Part shown: in pieces, positions 24,696 to 34,645 of the stretch | How positions within the stretch are numbered: position 1 is the stretch's first letter | Layout of the letters: every line of letters starts with the position of its first letter | NCBI RefSeq assembly: GCF_016412875.1 | Contig: NZ_JAEKPD010000008.1 | Span: 1 to 64,000 of the forward strand | DNA: 64,000 nt | DNA from: Palleronia pontilimi | GTDB taxonomy: Bacteria > Pseudomonadota > Alphaproteobacteria > Rhodobacterales > Rhodobacteraceae | Reading direction: 5' to 3' | Position numbers and translations under genes: made by a program | Notes under the pieces: model-generated | What the model saw: the letters and a program-made list of their open reading frames with translations, nothing else | What the model was told of the DNA's origin: nothing | The model's database searches: none

Positions 24696-26780
24696 CTACT
24701 CGGCTGCCAGGGTGATGACCGGCTCCATCCCATCCAGCTTCTCGCGGGTCAGGTGGCACTTGATCTTGTGGCCATCGCCCATGTCCAGGACCGGCGGCAT
24801 CTCGGTCTCGCATTTCGTGCCGGGCACCTGCGATTTCCAGGGGCAGCGCGTCTGGAACGGGCATCCGGGCGGCGGGTTCATGGCCGACGGGATATCGCCT
24901 TCGAGCACGATATGCTTCTTCTGCACGCGGGTGTCGGCGATGGGGACGGCGGACAGCAGCGCCTCGGTATAGGGGTGATAGGGGGGCGCGAAGACCTGGT
25001 CGGTGGTGCCGATCTCGACCACGTGGCCCAGATACATGACCAGCACCCGGTCGCTGAGATAGCGCACGATCGACAGGTCGTGGCTGATGAACAGCAGCGT
25101 GGTCTTCTGGCGGCGCTGGATTTCCATCAGCAGGTCGGCCACGGCGGCCTGGACGCTGACGTCGAGCGCGCTCACGGGCTCGTCCGCGACGACGATCCGC
25201 GCGTCCCCCGCGAAGGCGCGGGCGATGCCCACGCGCTGCTTCTGCCCACCGGAAAGCTGGCGTGGCATCCGGTCGGCGAATTCGCGCGGCAGCTTCACCA
25301 GGTCCAGCAGGTCCAGCATGCGTGCGCGGCGCTCGGCCTCGCTGTTGCCGATCCGGAAGATCTCGAGCGCGCGGATGATCTGGCGGCCCACCGTCATGGA
25401 AGGGTTCAGCGTGTCGAAGGGGTTCTGGAACACCATCTGGACGTCCGCCACCGTCTGCGTGTCGCGCTCGGCGATGGGGGTGTCGCCGATGGCCTTGTTG
25501 TCCAGCGTGATGTCGCCGCTGGTGGCTGTCTCGAGCCCCAGCAGGACCTTCGCGAAGGTGGATTTCCCGCAGCCCGATTCGCCCACGATGGCCAGGGTCT
25601 CGCCCTCGTGCGCCTCGAAGCTCAGCGATTCGTTGGCCTTCACCACCTTTGTCTCGCCGCCCGAGAACAGGGCCGAGGCCGCGACCTCGTAGTACTTCTT
25701 CAGATCGTCCATCCTCAGGATCACGTCGCCGGGCTCGGACGTCTCGGTCCGGTCGGCGCCGAGGGCCAGCATCTCCCAGTCGATTTCCTTGAACTTCACG
25801 CAGCGCGACCGATGCCGCTCATCGCCCGGCACCGGCTCCATGGGAATGTCGCCCGCATCGCAGCGCCCGGCCTCGAAGTAGTCGCAGCGCGGGCCGAAAT
25901 TGCAGCCCCGGGGGCGCTCGTGGGGCAGGGGGAAGTTGCCGGGGATGGCCACCAGGGGCTTGGCGTTCTTGTCGGCGCCCGGCAGCGGGATCGAGCGGAA
26001 CAGCGCCTGTGTGTAGGGGTGGCGCATCTTGTCGAAGACGTCGCCGATGCTGCCGGTCTCGACCGCCTCGCCGGAATACATCACGCAGATCCGGTCGCAG
26101 GTCTCCAGCACCAGGCCGAGGTTGTGGCTGATGAACAGCATGGAGGTGCCGTATTTCTTGCCCAGGTCCTTGACCAGTTCGACCACCGCCGCCTCGACGG
26201 TGACGTCCAACGCGGTCGTGGGCTCGTCCAGGATCAGCAGCGACGGGTTCGCCATCAGCGCCATGGCGATGACGATGCGCTGCTGCTGGCCGCCCGACAG
26301 CTGGTGGGGATAGCTCGCCAGGATCCGCTCGGGATCGGGCAGCTTCACGTCGGTGACGACTTCCAGCGCGCGGGCGCGGGCCTCGGCCTCGGACACGCCT
26401 TCGTGGATGATCGGCACTTCCATCAGCTGGCGGCCGATCTTCATGGCCGGGTTCAGCGACGCCATGGGTTCCTGGTAGATCATCGCGATCTCGCTGCCGC
26501 GGATGTCGCGCAGCTCGGCATCAGACATCGCGTTCAGCTCGCGCCCCTTGAACTTGATCGACCCGCCGACGACGCGCCCGTTGACGCCCAGGTCCTGCAT
26601 GACACCCAGCGCCACAGTGGACTTGCCGCAGCCCGACTCGCCCACCAGCCCCATGGCTTCGCCCGGCATGACCTTGCAGGAAAAATCCATCACGGCCGGG
26701 ATCTCGCGCAGCCGGGTGAAGAAGCTGATCGACAGCTGGTCGATCTCCAGGATCGGACCGTCATACGCTTGCTTGACCAT
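24696..26780 (-). CDS. Peptide-type ABC transporter, two ATPase domains in one chain
   Basis: 694-residue fusion of the two ATPase subunits (DppD- and DppF-like) that power uptake of oligopeptides, nickel or related ligands. Each half has a Walker A (GESGCGKST at 47-55 and again near 430), signature (LSGGQQQR; LSGGQKQR), Walker B (LLILDEPTTALDVT; IVVADEPVSALDVS) and the C-terminal oligopeptide-transporter domain with Cys-rich segments (RGCNFGPRCDYFEAGRC; GCPFQTRCPWKSQVPGTKC), which may hold an iron-sulfur cluster as in related ATPases. ATG 26780 has a GAAGGAAC site. Last gene of the transporter operon. Confidence 0.92.
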   Translation of the reverse strand: MVKQAYDGPILEIDQLSISFFTRLREIPAVMDFSCKVMPGEAMGLVGESGCGKSTVALGVMQDLGVNGRVVGGSIKFKGRELNAMSDAELRDIRGSEIAMIYQEPMASLNPAMKIGRQLMEVPIIHEGVSEAEARARALEVVTDVKLPDPERILASYPHQLSGGQQQRIVIAMALMANPSLLILDEPTTALDVTVEAAVVELVKDLGKKYGTSMLFISHNLGLVLETCDRICVMYSGEAVETGSIGDVFDKMRHPYTQALFRSIPLPGADKNAKPLVAIPGNFPLPHERPRGCNFGPRCDYFEAGRCDAGDIPMEPVPGDERHRSRCVKFKEIDWEMLALGADRTETSEPGDVILRMDDLKKYYEVAASALFSGGETKVVKANESLSFEAHEGETLAIVGESGCGKSTFAKVLLGLETATSGDITLDNKAIGDTPIAERDTQTVADVQMVFQNPFDTLNPSMTVGRQIIRALEIFRIGNSEAERRARMLDLLDLVKLPREFADRMPRQLSGGQKQRVGIARAFAGDARIVVADEPVSALDVSVQAAVADLLMEIQRRQKTTLLFISHDLSIVRYLSDRVLVMYLGHVVEIGTTDQVFAPPYHPYTEALLSAVPIADTRVQKKHIVLEGDIPSAMNPPPGCPFQTRCPWKSQVPGTKCETEMPPVLDMGDGHKIKCHLTREKLDGMEPVITLAAE

Positions 26781-26791
26781 CACCGTTCCTT

Positions 26792-26840
26792 CATCTTTCC
26801 AGAAATACCTCACGGGGGTCCGGGGGTGTGAAACCCCCGG
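26792..26840. repeat. Interspersed palindromic repeat between permease and ATPase genes
   Basis: catctttccagaaatacc followed by cacggggg and the hairpin ccgggggt-gtgaa-acccccgg (26820-26840). The composite (A/T-rich TCTTTCC-AAATA motif followed by CGGGGGTCCGGGGG) is a type I recall at many gene ends in Rhodobacteraceae; a shorter relative is at 45228. Here it lies inside an operon and may moderate ATPase expression. Confidence 0.4.
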
Positions 26841-26848
26841 CGGCCCGC

Positions 26849-28054
26849 CTAGTCACGCAACGATTCCTCGCGCAGCCCGTCGGCCAGCAGGTTCAGCCCC
26901 AGCACGAGGCTCAGGAGCGCCAGCGCCGGCGGCAGGGCAGGGTGCGGGTAGATCGACAGAAGCTTGCGCCCCTCGTTGATCGTCGAGCCCCAATCGGGGC
27001 TTTCGGGCGGCAGGCCCAGCCCGAAGAAGCCCAGCGTGCCCAGCAGGATCGTGGTGTAGCCCACGCGCAGGCAAAAATCGACGATGAGCGGGCCGCGCGC
27101 GTTGGGCAGGATCTCCCACAGCATGATGTACCACGGGCCTTCGCCGCGGGTCTGGGCGGCGGCAACGTAATCGCGCGTCTTGATGTCCAGCGCGATGCCG
27201 CGGACGATGCGGAACACGGTGGGCGCGTTCACGAAGACCACCGCCACGAACACCACCAGGATGCCGCCGGGGATGTCGAAGAGGTCGAGCCACGCGGGCA
27301 GCCAGCGGATCGGGCCGGAGCTGTCCGAGATCAGCGACAGGTACAAAAGACCCAGCACGGCGATCACGGCCGCCAGCAGCGGCGCCCGGACCTTCGGCTG
27401 GGTGTGGTAGCGCGCGTTCAGCAGGATCACGATGAAGACCAGCGGGAAGATGAAAAGCACCATCGCCATGTAGGTGGGGATGCCGGTGGCCACGATCTCG
27501 GGCGTGACCAGCAGGTAGAAGAGCAGGATCACCGGGAAGGCCAGCACCAGGTTCGCCAGGAAGGTCAGCGACGTGTCGAGCTTCGATCCGTAATAGGCGG
27601 CCGGAAGGCCCAGGGTGATCCCCGCCATGAAGGCGAAGAGCGTCGCCAGCGGGCCGATCTGCACCACGATCCACGCGCCCGCGATCATCCGGCTGAACAC
27701 GTCGCGCCCCAAATTGTCGCCGCCCAGCAGGTAGTAGGGATAGGCCCCGTCGGCCGCCTCGCCGATCATCTTGGTATAGGGCGTGCCGGGCACCTTGTTC
27801 TTCATGTTGCCCGACTGGGCCAGCGGATCGTGGGTCAGGATCAGGTCCATGGCCCCGAATACGGCGGCGAAGACCCAGAACATCACCAGCGCGAAGCCCA
27901 TCATGCCGATCACGCTGTCGAAGAGCTTGCCGTAAAGGCCCAGCCGCCGCTTGAAGGTGATCGACAGCGCGAAGGTCACGGCAAGCGCGATCCAGACCGG
28001 TGTCAGCTGCACGATGATGCGGGGGATGATTTCGCCCCAGGTCAACGGATCCAT
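26849..28054 (-). CDS. Peptide-type ABC transporter permease (DppC-like), enlarged
   Basis: 401-residue inner-membrane permease. The binding-protein-dependent transport signature is in the second half: YVAAAQTRGEGPWYIMLWEI (EAA loop), then ILPNARGPLIVDF. The N-terminal GGDNLGRDVFSRMIAGAW segment is the conserved DppC turn. The protein is about 100 residues longer than typical DppC because of an additional N-terminal hydrophobic region (about 15-75) and an insertion around 195-275 with two more helices. Ends 10 bases before... its partner permease lies immediately upstream (10-base gap). Confidence 0.88.
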   Translation of the reverse strand: MDPLTWGEIIPRIIVQLTPVWIALAVTFALSITFKRRLGLYGKLFDSVIGMMGFALVMFWVFAAVFGAMDLILTHDPLAQSGNMKNKVPGTPYTKMIGEAADGAYPYYLLGGDNLGRDVFSRMIAGAWIVVQIGPLATLFAFMAGITLGLPAAYYGSKLDTSLTFLANLVLAFPVILLFYLLVTPEIVATGIPTYMAMVLFIFPLVFIVILLNARYHTQPKVRAPLLAAVIAVLGLLYLSLISDSSGPIRWLPAWLDLFDIPGGILVVFVAVVFVNAPTVFRIVRGIALDIKTRDYVAAAQTRGEGPWYIMLWEILPNARGPLIVDFCLRVGYTTILLGTLGFFGLGLPPESPDWGSTINEGRKLLSIYPHPALPPALALLSLVLGLNLLADGLREESLRD

Positions 28055-28064
28055 GGCGGCCCCC

Positions 28065-29111
28065 TCAGGTCACGCTGATGCGCGGGTTCAGATAGACGTA
28101 GCCGACATCCGAGATCAGCTGCGTCACAAGCACCACGATGACGGAGACGATCGAGACGCCCAGCAGCAGCTCGATATCGTTGTTGCCCGCGGCCTGAACC
28201 AGCGTCCAGCCGAAGCCCTTGTAGTTGAACAGCGTCTCGACGATCACCACGCCGTTCAGCAGCCACGGGAATTGCAGCATGATGACGGTGAAGGGGGCGA
28301 TCAGCGCGTTCCTGAGCGCGTGTTTCAGCACCACGTTGCGGAAGCTCACGCCCTTCAACCGCGCGGTGCGGATGTATTGCTGGGTCATCACCTCGGCCAT
28401 GCTGGCCCGGGTCATCCGCGCGATGTAGCCCATGCCGTAAAGCGCGATGGTCAGGACCGGCAGGAAGAAATTGTCGAAGGTCGCGGATTCCATGGCGCTG
28501 GTGGCGGTGCCCTTGAACCATTTCAGACCCACCGCCGAGGACGCGAAGACCGCGATCAGGATCACGCCCGAGACGTATTCGGGCGTCGCGGTGGACACGA
28601 TGGACACCGTCGACAGCGTCCTGTCGGTGCGCGAGCCTTCGCGCATCCCCGCCAAAACGCCCAGGATCAGCGCCGACGGCACCATCAGCACCATGACCCA
28701 GAACATCAGCTTGCCGGTCAGCGCCAGCCGGGTGGACACGATGTCCCAGACGCCGTCCTGGAAGACCGTCGAATAGCCCCAATTGCCCTGAAGCACGCCG
28801 CAGAAGGTGGGCGCTTCCTCGGGCTCCATGCCGGTGTCGATGCAGCGGCCGCGCACCGCGCCTTCGGGATCTTCGGTGACGTAGCCGGGCAGCACGCCGA
28901 GCCATTGGCCGTATTTCACCGGAAGCGGCTCCAGGTAGCCGCGGTTTTCCAGCCAGCTGTCCACCTGCGTATCGGTCATGCGCATGTTGCCCTGGGTCTT
29001 GGCCAGCTTTTCCAGGTTCGGATACAGGTTGGTCAGGAAGAAGACGATGAAGGTCAGGCAAAGCGCCGTCAGGATCATCACGGCGATCCGGCGGAGGATG
29101 AAAAGGCCCAT
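28065..29111 (-). CDS. Peptide-type ABC transporter permease (DppB-like)
   Basis: 348-residue inner-membrane permease forming the channel with the DppC-like partner. Starts MGLFILRRIAVMILTALCLT, the typical first helix of DppB proteins. The EAA loop is YIRTARLKGVSFRNVVLKHA and the C-terminus contains VIVETLFNYKGFGWTLVQAA and the terminal YLNPRI. A periplasmic loop of about 90 residues after helix 1 (about 30-125), with two Cys (GRCIDTGM and TFCGV), is larger than usual and could contact the binding protein. Confidence 0.9.
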   Translation of the reverse strand: MGLFILRRIAVMILTALCLTFIVFFLTNLYPNLEKLAKTQGNMRMTDTQVDSWLENRGYLEPLPVKYGQWLGVLPGYVTEDPEGAVRGRCIDTGMEPEEAPTFCGVLQGNWGYSTVFQDGVWDIVSTRLALTGKLMFWVMVLMVPSALILGVLAGMREGSRTDRTLSTVSIVSTATPEYVSGVILIAVFASSAVGLKWFKGTATSAMESATFDNFFLPVLTIALYGMGYIARMTRASMAEVMTQQYIRTARLKGVSFRNVVLKHALRNALIAPFTVIMLQFPWLLNGVVIVETLFNYKGFGWTLVQAAGNNDIELLLGVSIVSVIVVLVTQLISDVGYVYLNPRISVT

Positions 29112-29174
29112 GTGAGTCCCTGTTCCTGGGTCGGGGTGGGTCGCGGGCGGCGCGTCCAGGCGTCCTGTCGCCGG

Positions 29175-29199
29175 GGCCGCCCCGACGCGGGGTGCGGCC
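29175..29199 (-). promoter_or_regulatory. GC hairpin between binding-protein and permease genes
   Basis: Arms ggccgccccg and cggggtgcggcc pair with a two-base bulge and a three-base loop. No T-run on the minus strand. It stands in the 103-base gap after the binding-protein gene, where such hairpins commonly stabilise the upstream message so the binding protein exceeds the permeases. Confidence 0.4.
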
Positions 29200-29214
29200 C
29201 TGTCGATCCGTCGA

Positions 29215-30876
29215 TTACGAGGCGAAGGCGATCTTGTAGGGGTGGATTTCGAACGAGATGTGCATGTCGGCCCCCACCAGCCCGTCCACGTGATGGCGGT
29301 AGAGCGAGCGCCAGTAGGGTTGGATGGTCACGCCTTCTTCCTGCATGATCTGCTGCAGGCGCTTCGACTTCTCGCGCCTTGTGTCGGCATCGGCGATGGA
29401 CAGGGCTTCGGACAGGACGCTGTCGAATTCTTCGTTCGAGAAGCCCGTCTCGTTCCACGCCTCGCCCGAGCGGTAGGCCAGGGCCAGGATCTGCACGCCC
29501 AGCGGGCGGTGGTTCCAGTTCGTGGACGAGAACGGGTATTTGACCCAGTCGTTCCAGAACGTGTTGCCGGGCAGGATCGTGCGCCTCACGTTGATGCCCG
29601 CATCGCGCAGCTGGGCGGCCACGGCGTCGGAGGTGTTCTTGCGCCAATCGTCGTCGATGGAAATCAACTCGTGCTCGAAATCGGCCATCCCGGCCTCTTC
29701 CAGAAGCTCCAGCGCGCGTGCCGGATCGTATTCGATGGGCGGCAGTTCGGCGTATTCGGGGTGCACCGGGGCGACGTGGTGGTTTTCGGCCGGGATGCCG
29801 CGGCTGCCATATCCGAGCTCGAGACAGACGGCGTTGTCCACCGCCAGTTGCAGCGCCCGGCGGACGCGCACGTCGGCATAGGGCCTGGTGCCGTCGATCT
29901 CGGCCTGCTGGTTGGGCCGGATGACGATGGTGGCACCTGTGACGATCTCGGACTTGCGCAGGCCGATGGCGTCCATGATGTCGATGAATTCGCCCACGGA
30001 TTCGTAGTTCATGTCGACCTCTTCGGCCTCGAACGCGGCCAGCCAGGCCGAAGGGTCGGTGCCGTAGTCGATGAACTCGATGCTGTCGAGGAACGGGCCG
30101 CCATAGACCTCGGTGCCCCACCAGGTGTGGTCGGGGTTGCGGGTGATGACGCCCTTCACGCCGACTTCGAGGCTGGACATCAGGTAGGGTCCGGTGCCGA
30201 CGGCGTTCTGCGTGTCCTCGGGGTCGTAGCTGGAATGCACGATGGCCGCCGGGTAGTCGGACATGCCCGCGATGATCGAGATGTCGGCCTTGGGCAGGGC
30301 CAGCACGACGGTCATGTCGTCAGTCGCCGTCGCCGCGCCGTCGATCAGCTTGCCCGTATCGGGATCGACCAGCGTCGCCATGCGGCCGGCCATGGAGTTG
30401 CCTTCGGCTTCCCTGTCGCACCACCGCTCGATGTTGCGCACCACGTCGGCGGCGGTGAAGGGGTCGCCGTTGTTCCAGGTCACGCCGGGGCGGACCCGCA
30501 GGGTGTATTCGGTGGCGTCGTCGTTGACGTCCCAGCTTTCCAGCAACATGCCGCGGAAGCTGCCGTCATTGTTGTATTCGACCAGGTATTCCAGTGTTCC
30601 GCGGGCGTAATTGGCGATCTGCGACCAGTCCCACGTGCGGGTGTCCTTCAGGGGGCGCACTTCCATCTGGATGCGCAGCGTGCCGCCGTCGCGCACGTGG
30701 CCCGCGGCCTGCGCCGGGGCCGCGGCGCCGATCAGGCCGTAGGCGGCGGTGGCGCTGACGCCCAGCGCGGTCGTGCGGGCCAGGAATTCGCGGCGGTCGA
30801 GTTTGCCGTCCTTGTATTCCCGGGCGTACATCCGTCCGGCAGGGTGGATCCCGTCGCGGGTCTTGGTGGTGGTCAT
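29215..30876 (-). CDS. Peptide-type ABC transporter substrate-binding protein (Tat signal)
   Basis: 553-residue periplasmic binding protein of the SBP_bac_5 (DppA/OppA) family. The N-terminus carries a twin-arginine signal ([10 protein letters not shown], Arg28-Arg29) and a hydrophobic stretch ending AAPAQAAG near 58, so it is exported folded through Tat. Family segments are [29 protein letters not shown] and [18 protein letters not shown]. First gene of a four-gene operon. The ligand cannot be assigned: peptides, opines, nickel or sugar phosphates all use this family. Confidence 0.9.
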   Translation of the reverse strand: MTTTKTRDGIHPAGRMYAREYKDGKLDRREFLARTTALGVSATAAYGLIGAAAPAQAAGHVRDGGTLRIQMEVRPLKDTRTWDWSQIANYARGTLEYLVEYNNDGSFRGMLLESWDVNDDATEYTLRVRPGVTWNNGDPFTAADVVRNIERWCDREAEGNSMAGRMATLVDPDTGKLIDGAATATDDMTVVLALPKADISIIAGMSDYPAAIVHSSYDPEDTQNAVGTGPYLMSSLEVGVKGVITRNPDHTWWGTEVYGGPFLDSIEFIDYGTDPSAWLAAFEAEEVDMNYESVGEFIDIMDAIGLRKSEIVTGATIVIRPNQQAEIDGTRPYADVRVRRALQLAVDNAVCLELGYGSRGIPAENHHVAPVHPEYAELPPIEYDPARALELLEEAGMADFEHELISIDDDWRKNTSDAVAAQLRDAGINVRRTILPGNTFWNDWVKYPFSSTNWNHRPLGVQILALAYRSGEAWNETGFSNEEFDSVLSEALSIADADTRREKSKRLQQIMQEEGVTIQPYWRSLYRHHVDGLVGADMHISFEIHPYKIAFAS

Positions 30877-31076
30877 CTTATCCTCCCTTCGGGGCGGCTT
30901 TTTCTTGCGTATCCGTCGCCCGTCGACGCAACTTTCGTACCCGCGGGCATCGGCGTCGGCGCATACGATACAGAAAGCCCGGTGGCGTCAACCGACGCTT
31001 CCGTCACCGAAGGAAACAAATGCGACATCGCGGATGTCGGAAACGGACCGGCTGTCGGCCGACCCCCGGGGCCGTG

Positions 31077-31883
31077 TCAGGCGCCGCGGCGGAAGGCGCT
31101 GGGGGTCATGCCGGTCTTTTGCTGGAAGGCGCGCGTGAAATAGGCGGCCGAGCGGAAGCCCAGCGCCTGCGCCACGTCCTTGACCGGCATCCGCGTCTCG
31201 CGCAGCAGCTTGCGGGCCTCGTAATGCACCCGATCCTGCACCAGCGCCGAGGCGGGACGGCCCGACGCGGCCTTGCAGGCGCGCGACAGGTGGGTGGGCG
31301 TGATGCCGAGCTGGGCCGCGTAATCGGCCACGTTGCGCCCGTTGCGGAAATCGCGCTCGAGCAGCGATGTGAACGCGGCGGCCAGCCGTTGCGATGCGCC
31401 GCCCCCGGTCTCGAGCGCATCGCGCCAGTCGGGTCCGGCCTGCCGCTCCAGCCAGACGCCCAGAAGACCCGCATGGTGGTTCAGCGCCCGTTCGGACGCA
31501 TCGGGCCCGAGATCGAGCTCGCGCTGGATGTTTTCGACTTGGTGGGACATCTCGGCCTGGGCCTGTCCGTCGCGCAGCCGCAGGTGCATGGGCTCGTCGG
31601 GCAGGTTCAGCTCGGGATCGTTGGGAAAGAAGATGACCACCCCCGCCACTTGTCCCAGCGTGTCGAAGCCGTGCATCGTGCCCGCGGGCAGCATCACCGC
31701 GTTGTGCGCCCCGTAGCCATGGGTGACGCCCTGCACGGTCAGGCGGCCCTGGCCGCGCGTGAACCAGTAGAGCACCGGCTGCGAATAGGCGCGCATGGCC
31801 TCGGTCCGCCAGCGGCCCCCCTTGGCGATCTGTTGCAAGGGCGTAATGCGATAGGGCGGAGGCGTGATCCCCGTCTCGATCAT
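31077..31883 (-). CDS. AraC-family transcriptional regulator
   Basis: 268 residues: an N-terminal cupin-like ligand domain (about 15-150; [34 protein letters not shown]) and a C-terminal double helix-turn-helix (about 175-266; [52 protein letters not shown]). Lies immediately upstream of, and in the same direction as, the peptide-type transporter operon, with a 200-base gap, and is the natural candidate to control it. Effector unknown. The frame starts at ATG 31883 ([16 protein letters not shown]). Confidence 0.88.
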   Translation of the reverse strand: MIETGITPPPYRITPLQQIAKGGRWRTEAMRAYSQPVLYWFTRGQGRLTVQGVTHGYGAHNAVMLPAGTMHGFDTLGQVAGVVIFFPNDPELNLPDEPMHLRLRDGQAQAEMSHQVENIQRELDLGPDASERALNHHAGLLGVWLERQAGPDWRDALETGGGASQRLAAAFTSLLERDFRNGRNVADYAAQLGITPTHLSRACKAASGRPASALVQDRVHYEARKLLRETRMPVKDVAQALGFRSAAYFTRAFQQKTGMTPSAFRRGA

Positions 31884-31976
31884 GGCAGCGATGTCTCCGA
31901 TTGGCAGCGGACAGCGTCGACGTTAGCCGCAATCGGGCGCGGGTCAAAGAAAAAGCGGGACGTGTCGCCGGGGGCG

Positions 31977-32846
31977 CTACAATGCGACCCGGTGCCAGTC
32001 TTTCATCCGTTTGCGGAACCACGTGCGCTGCCGTTTGGCGTATTGCCGCGTGGCCAGCGTTGCGGCGTCGCGCGCCTGGTCCAGCGAGAGCGCGCCGCGC
32101 AGATAGGCGATCAGTTCGGGCGCGCCGATGGCCCGGTCGGCGGGCCGGGCGGGGTCGAAATCGGGCAGGGCGGCGCGGGCCTCGTCCAGCGCGCCGTGTT
32201 CGAGCATCGACGCGAAACGCCTAGCGATGCGGGGGTTCAGCCGCTCGGGCGGGGCGTCGATGATCACGCGCAGGCAGGCGTCGGGGGCCAGAAGCGGCGC
32301 GGGCGTGTTTTTTTGCCAGTGTGCCAGGCCGCGGCCCGTGGCGCGCTGCACTTCCCAGGCGCGCTGCACGCGGGCCCGGTTGGCCGTGTCGATCCGGGCT
32401 CGGGTGTCGGCGTCGAGCGCATCGCGCAGCGCGTCCAGGGGCAGGGCGTCCGCCTCGGCGCGGATGGCGGCGGGCACGGGCGGGATCTCGGCCAGCCCTT
32501 CGATCAGGGCGGTGAAATACAGCCCGGTACCGCCCACGATGATGGGACGGGACGCGGCGCGTGCCAGCGGCGCCACGTCGCGCAGCCAATGGCCGACCGA
32601 ATACTCCTGGTCCGCCGCGACGTGGCCGTAGAGCGCGTGGGGCGCACGGGCCAGCTCGTCCGCGTCGGGCCGCGCGGTCAGCACCCGCCAGCGGGCGAAG
32701 ACCTGCAGCGCGTCGGCGTTGACGATGGTGCCGCCATGGGCTTCGGCGATGGCCAGCGCCAGCGCGGATTTGCCCGACGCCGTCGGACCCGCGATCAGCA
32801 CCGGGCGCGGTTGGGCGGCGCGCGCGATCACGTCGCTGATTTGCAT
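31977..32846 (-). CDS. miaA: tRNA dimethylallyltransferase
   Basis: Adds a dimethylallyl group to A37 of tRNAs reading codons that begin with U. 289 residues. Walker A is [18 protein letters not shown]; also the conserved [24 protein letters not shown], and the C-terminal [13 protein letters not shown]. One deviation: many MiaA have DSMQVYR, here DALQVFARW. Divergent from pyrH, 75 bases apart. Confidence 0.93.
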   Translation of the reverse strand: MQISDVIARAAQPRPVLIAGPTASGKSALALAIAEAHGGTIVNADALQVFARWRVLTARPDADELARAPHALYGHVAADQEYSVGHWLRDVAPLARAASRPIIVGGTGLYFTALIEGLAEIPPVPAAIRAEADALPLDALRDALDADTRARIDTANRARVQRAWEVQRATGRGLAHWQKNTPAPLLAPDACLRVIIDAPPERLNPRIARRFASMLEHGALDEARAALPDFDPARPADRAIGAPELIAYLRGALSLDQARDAATLATRQYAKRQRTWFRKRMKDWHRVAL

Positions 32847-32921
32847 GGCATGGCCGCCCTGTCAGGTGTTGTGGTCCGGCCCCTTTTGCGACAGTTTGCG
32901 GCCCAAGCAAAGACCGGGGGC

Positions 32922-33656
32922 ATGATGGGCGAAGATGGTGCAATTCGGACCTACGACCGGGTCCTTCTGAAGATCTCGGGCGAGGCCTTGATGGGCGATC
33001 AGGGCTACGGCCTGCATCCCCCCACCGTGCAGCGCATCGCGCGCGAGGTCGCCATCGTCCACGAGATGGGCGTCGAGATCTGCATGGTGATCGGCGGGGG
33101 CAACATCTTCCGCGGGTTGCAGGGCAGCGCGCAGGGGATGGAGCGGACCACCGCCGACTACATGGGGATGCTGGCGACGGTGATGAACGCGCTGGCGATG
33201 CAGTCGGCGCTGGAAGAGCTGAAGATCCACACCCGCGTGATCTCGGCCATCACCATGAACGAGGTGGCCGAGCCCTATATCCGCCGCCGCGCCGTGCGCC
33301 ACCTTGAGAAAAAGCGCGTCTGCATCTTCGCGGCCGGCACCGGCAACCCGTATTTCACCACCGACACCGCCGCGACGCTGCGCGCGTCCGAGATGAACTG
33401 CCAGGCGATCTTCAAGGGCACGAAGGTGGACGGCGTCTATGACAAGGACCCCGCCAAGCACGCGGACGCCAAGCGCTACGACAAGGTGAGCTATGACGAG
33501 GTGCTGCAGAAGCGCCTGGGGGTGATGGATGCGTCGGCGATCGCGCTGGCGCGTGACAACGACCTGCCGATCATCGTCTTTTCGCTGGACGAGCCCGGCG
33601 GCTTCCGCGGCATCCTGGAAGGCAGGGGCACCTGCACCTGGGTGGGCGGCGCGTAG
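32922..33656 (+). CDS. pyrH: UMP kinase
   Basis: Phosphorylates UMP to UDP; hexameric amino-acid-kinase fold, regulated by UTP and GTP in related enzymes. 244 residues with [47 protein letters not shown] and [17 protein letters not shown]. Tandem ATGs at 32922 and 32925; the first is given. Leads the run pyrH-frr-uppS-cdsA-dxr-rseP-bamA, an order common in proteobacteria; a 236-base gap follows before frr in which I see no gene. Confidence 0.95.
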   Translation: MMGEDGAIRTYDRVLLKISGEALMGDQGYGLHPPTVQRIAREVAIVHEMGVEICMVIGGGNIFRGLQGSAQGMERTTADYMGMLATVMNALAMQSALEELKIHTRVISAITMNEVAEPYIRRRAVRHLEKKRVCIFAAGTGNPYFTTDTAATLRASEMNCQAIFKGTKVDGVYDKDPAKHADAKRYDKVSYDEVLQKRLGVMDASAIALARDNDLPIIVFSLDEPGGFRGILEGRGTCTWVGGA

Positions 33657-33892
33657 CCGGTCGGCACCAGGGGCCGGTTCACGCGATCTTCACGCCTTGG
33701 CGCGCAAGTGACACGCAGCGGTAGATGGGCTGAAATCCCGGCAGGGGCGCACCCTCGGGCCACTGGGCGAGGCGGCGCCGACCGTCGGGGCGGGTGCCCG
33801 GTGGGACGATCCCCCGGCGATCTTGATCTGGCATTGCGCGCGCGGCTGGACTAGAAGTCGCCCGAACCACGTCACGACAGCAAAGAGGCACC

Positions 33893-34456
33893 ATGGCCGA
33901 CGATTTCGAGCTCGACACCGACGATCTGCAACGCCGGATGGACGGGGCGATCGCCAACCTGCGCACCGAATTCGCGTCGCTCCGGACCGGGCGGGCCTCG
34001 GCCTCGATGCTGGAGCCGGTGATGGTGGATGCCTATGGCGCGACCACGCCGATCAACCAGGTGGGCACGGTCAACGTGCCCGAGCCGCGGATGGTCACGA
34101 TCAATGTCTGGGACAAGGCCCTTGTGGGCAAGGTCGAGAAGGCGATCCGCGAGTCGGGGCTGGGCATCAATCCGCAGCTGAACGGCACGATCATCATGCT
34201 GCCGATCCCGGAACTGAACGAAGAGCGGCGCCGCGACCTGACCAAGGTCGCCGGCCATTACGCCGAAAACGCCCGCGTTTCGATCCGCAACCTGCGCCGC
34301 GACGGGATGGACCAGATCAAGAAGGCCAAGGCGGACGGATTGTCCGAGGACGACCAGAAGTTCTGGGAAAGCGAAGTGCAGGACCTGACGAACACCTACA
34401 TCAAGAAGGTGGACGAGGCGCTGGAGAACAAGCAGGAAGAAATCATGCAGGTGTGA
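33893..34456 (+). CDS. frr: Ribosome recycling factor
   Basis: Splits post-termination ribosomes with EF-G. 187 residues, begins [20 protein letters not shown], with [20 protein letters not shown], and the hinge and C-terminal helix [35 protein letters not shown] terminator-like hairpin follows at 34541, so uppS may use its own promoter as well. Confidence 0.97.
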   Translation: MADDFELDTDDLQRRMDGAIANLRTEFASLRTGRASASMLEPVMVDAYGATTPINQVGTVNVPEPRMVTINVWDKALVGKVEKAIRESGLGINPQLNGTIIMLPIPELNEERRRDLTKVAGHYAENARVSIRNLRRDGMDQIKKAKADGLSEDDQKFWESEVQDLTNTYIKKVDEALENKQEEIMQV

Positions 34457-34540
34457 GCTTCGGCTTGCACGCGCATTTCGGTGGTGCCCGGATCGTCCGG
34501 GATGATGTGATCCCGCGGGAGGCTTGTCGAAAGCGGTGCG

Positions 34541-34576
34541 GCCCGCGTGGGTTTGGCGACGCGGGCTTCCCTTTTC
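34541..34576 (+). terminator. Terminator after frr
   Basis: Perfect 8-bp stem gcccgcgt / acgcgggc around a 10-base loop, followed by ttcccttttc. Preceded at 34487 by a smaller perfect hairpin cccgga-tcg-tccggg. Confidence 0.65.
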
Positions 34577-34645
34577 TCGGCTCGCGGGTGGACGCAGCGC
34601 TCCAAAACGGGGTAGATGCAGTCAAAATGGGCAGGAGCTTCCGCT

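Noticed and set aside
24321-26831. 836-codon plus-strand frame opposite the double ATPase
   Set aside because: Antisense shadow of high-GC third positions; His/Gln/Arg-rich, no recognisable domain.
33657-33892. Small gene or RNA in the pyrH-frr gap
   Set aside because: No frame with a ribosome binding site and no stable hairpin with T-run was seen; only GC-rich sequence with weak ccgg repeats.
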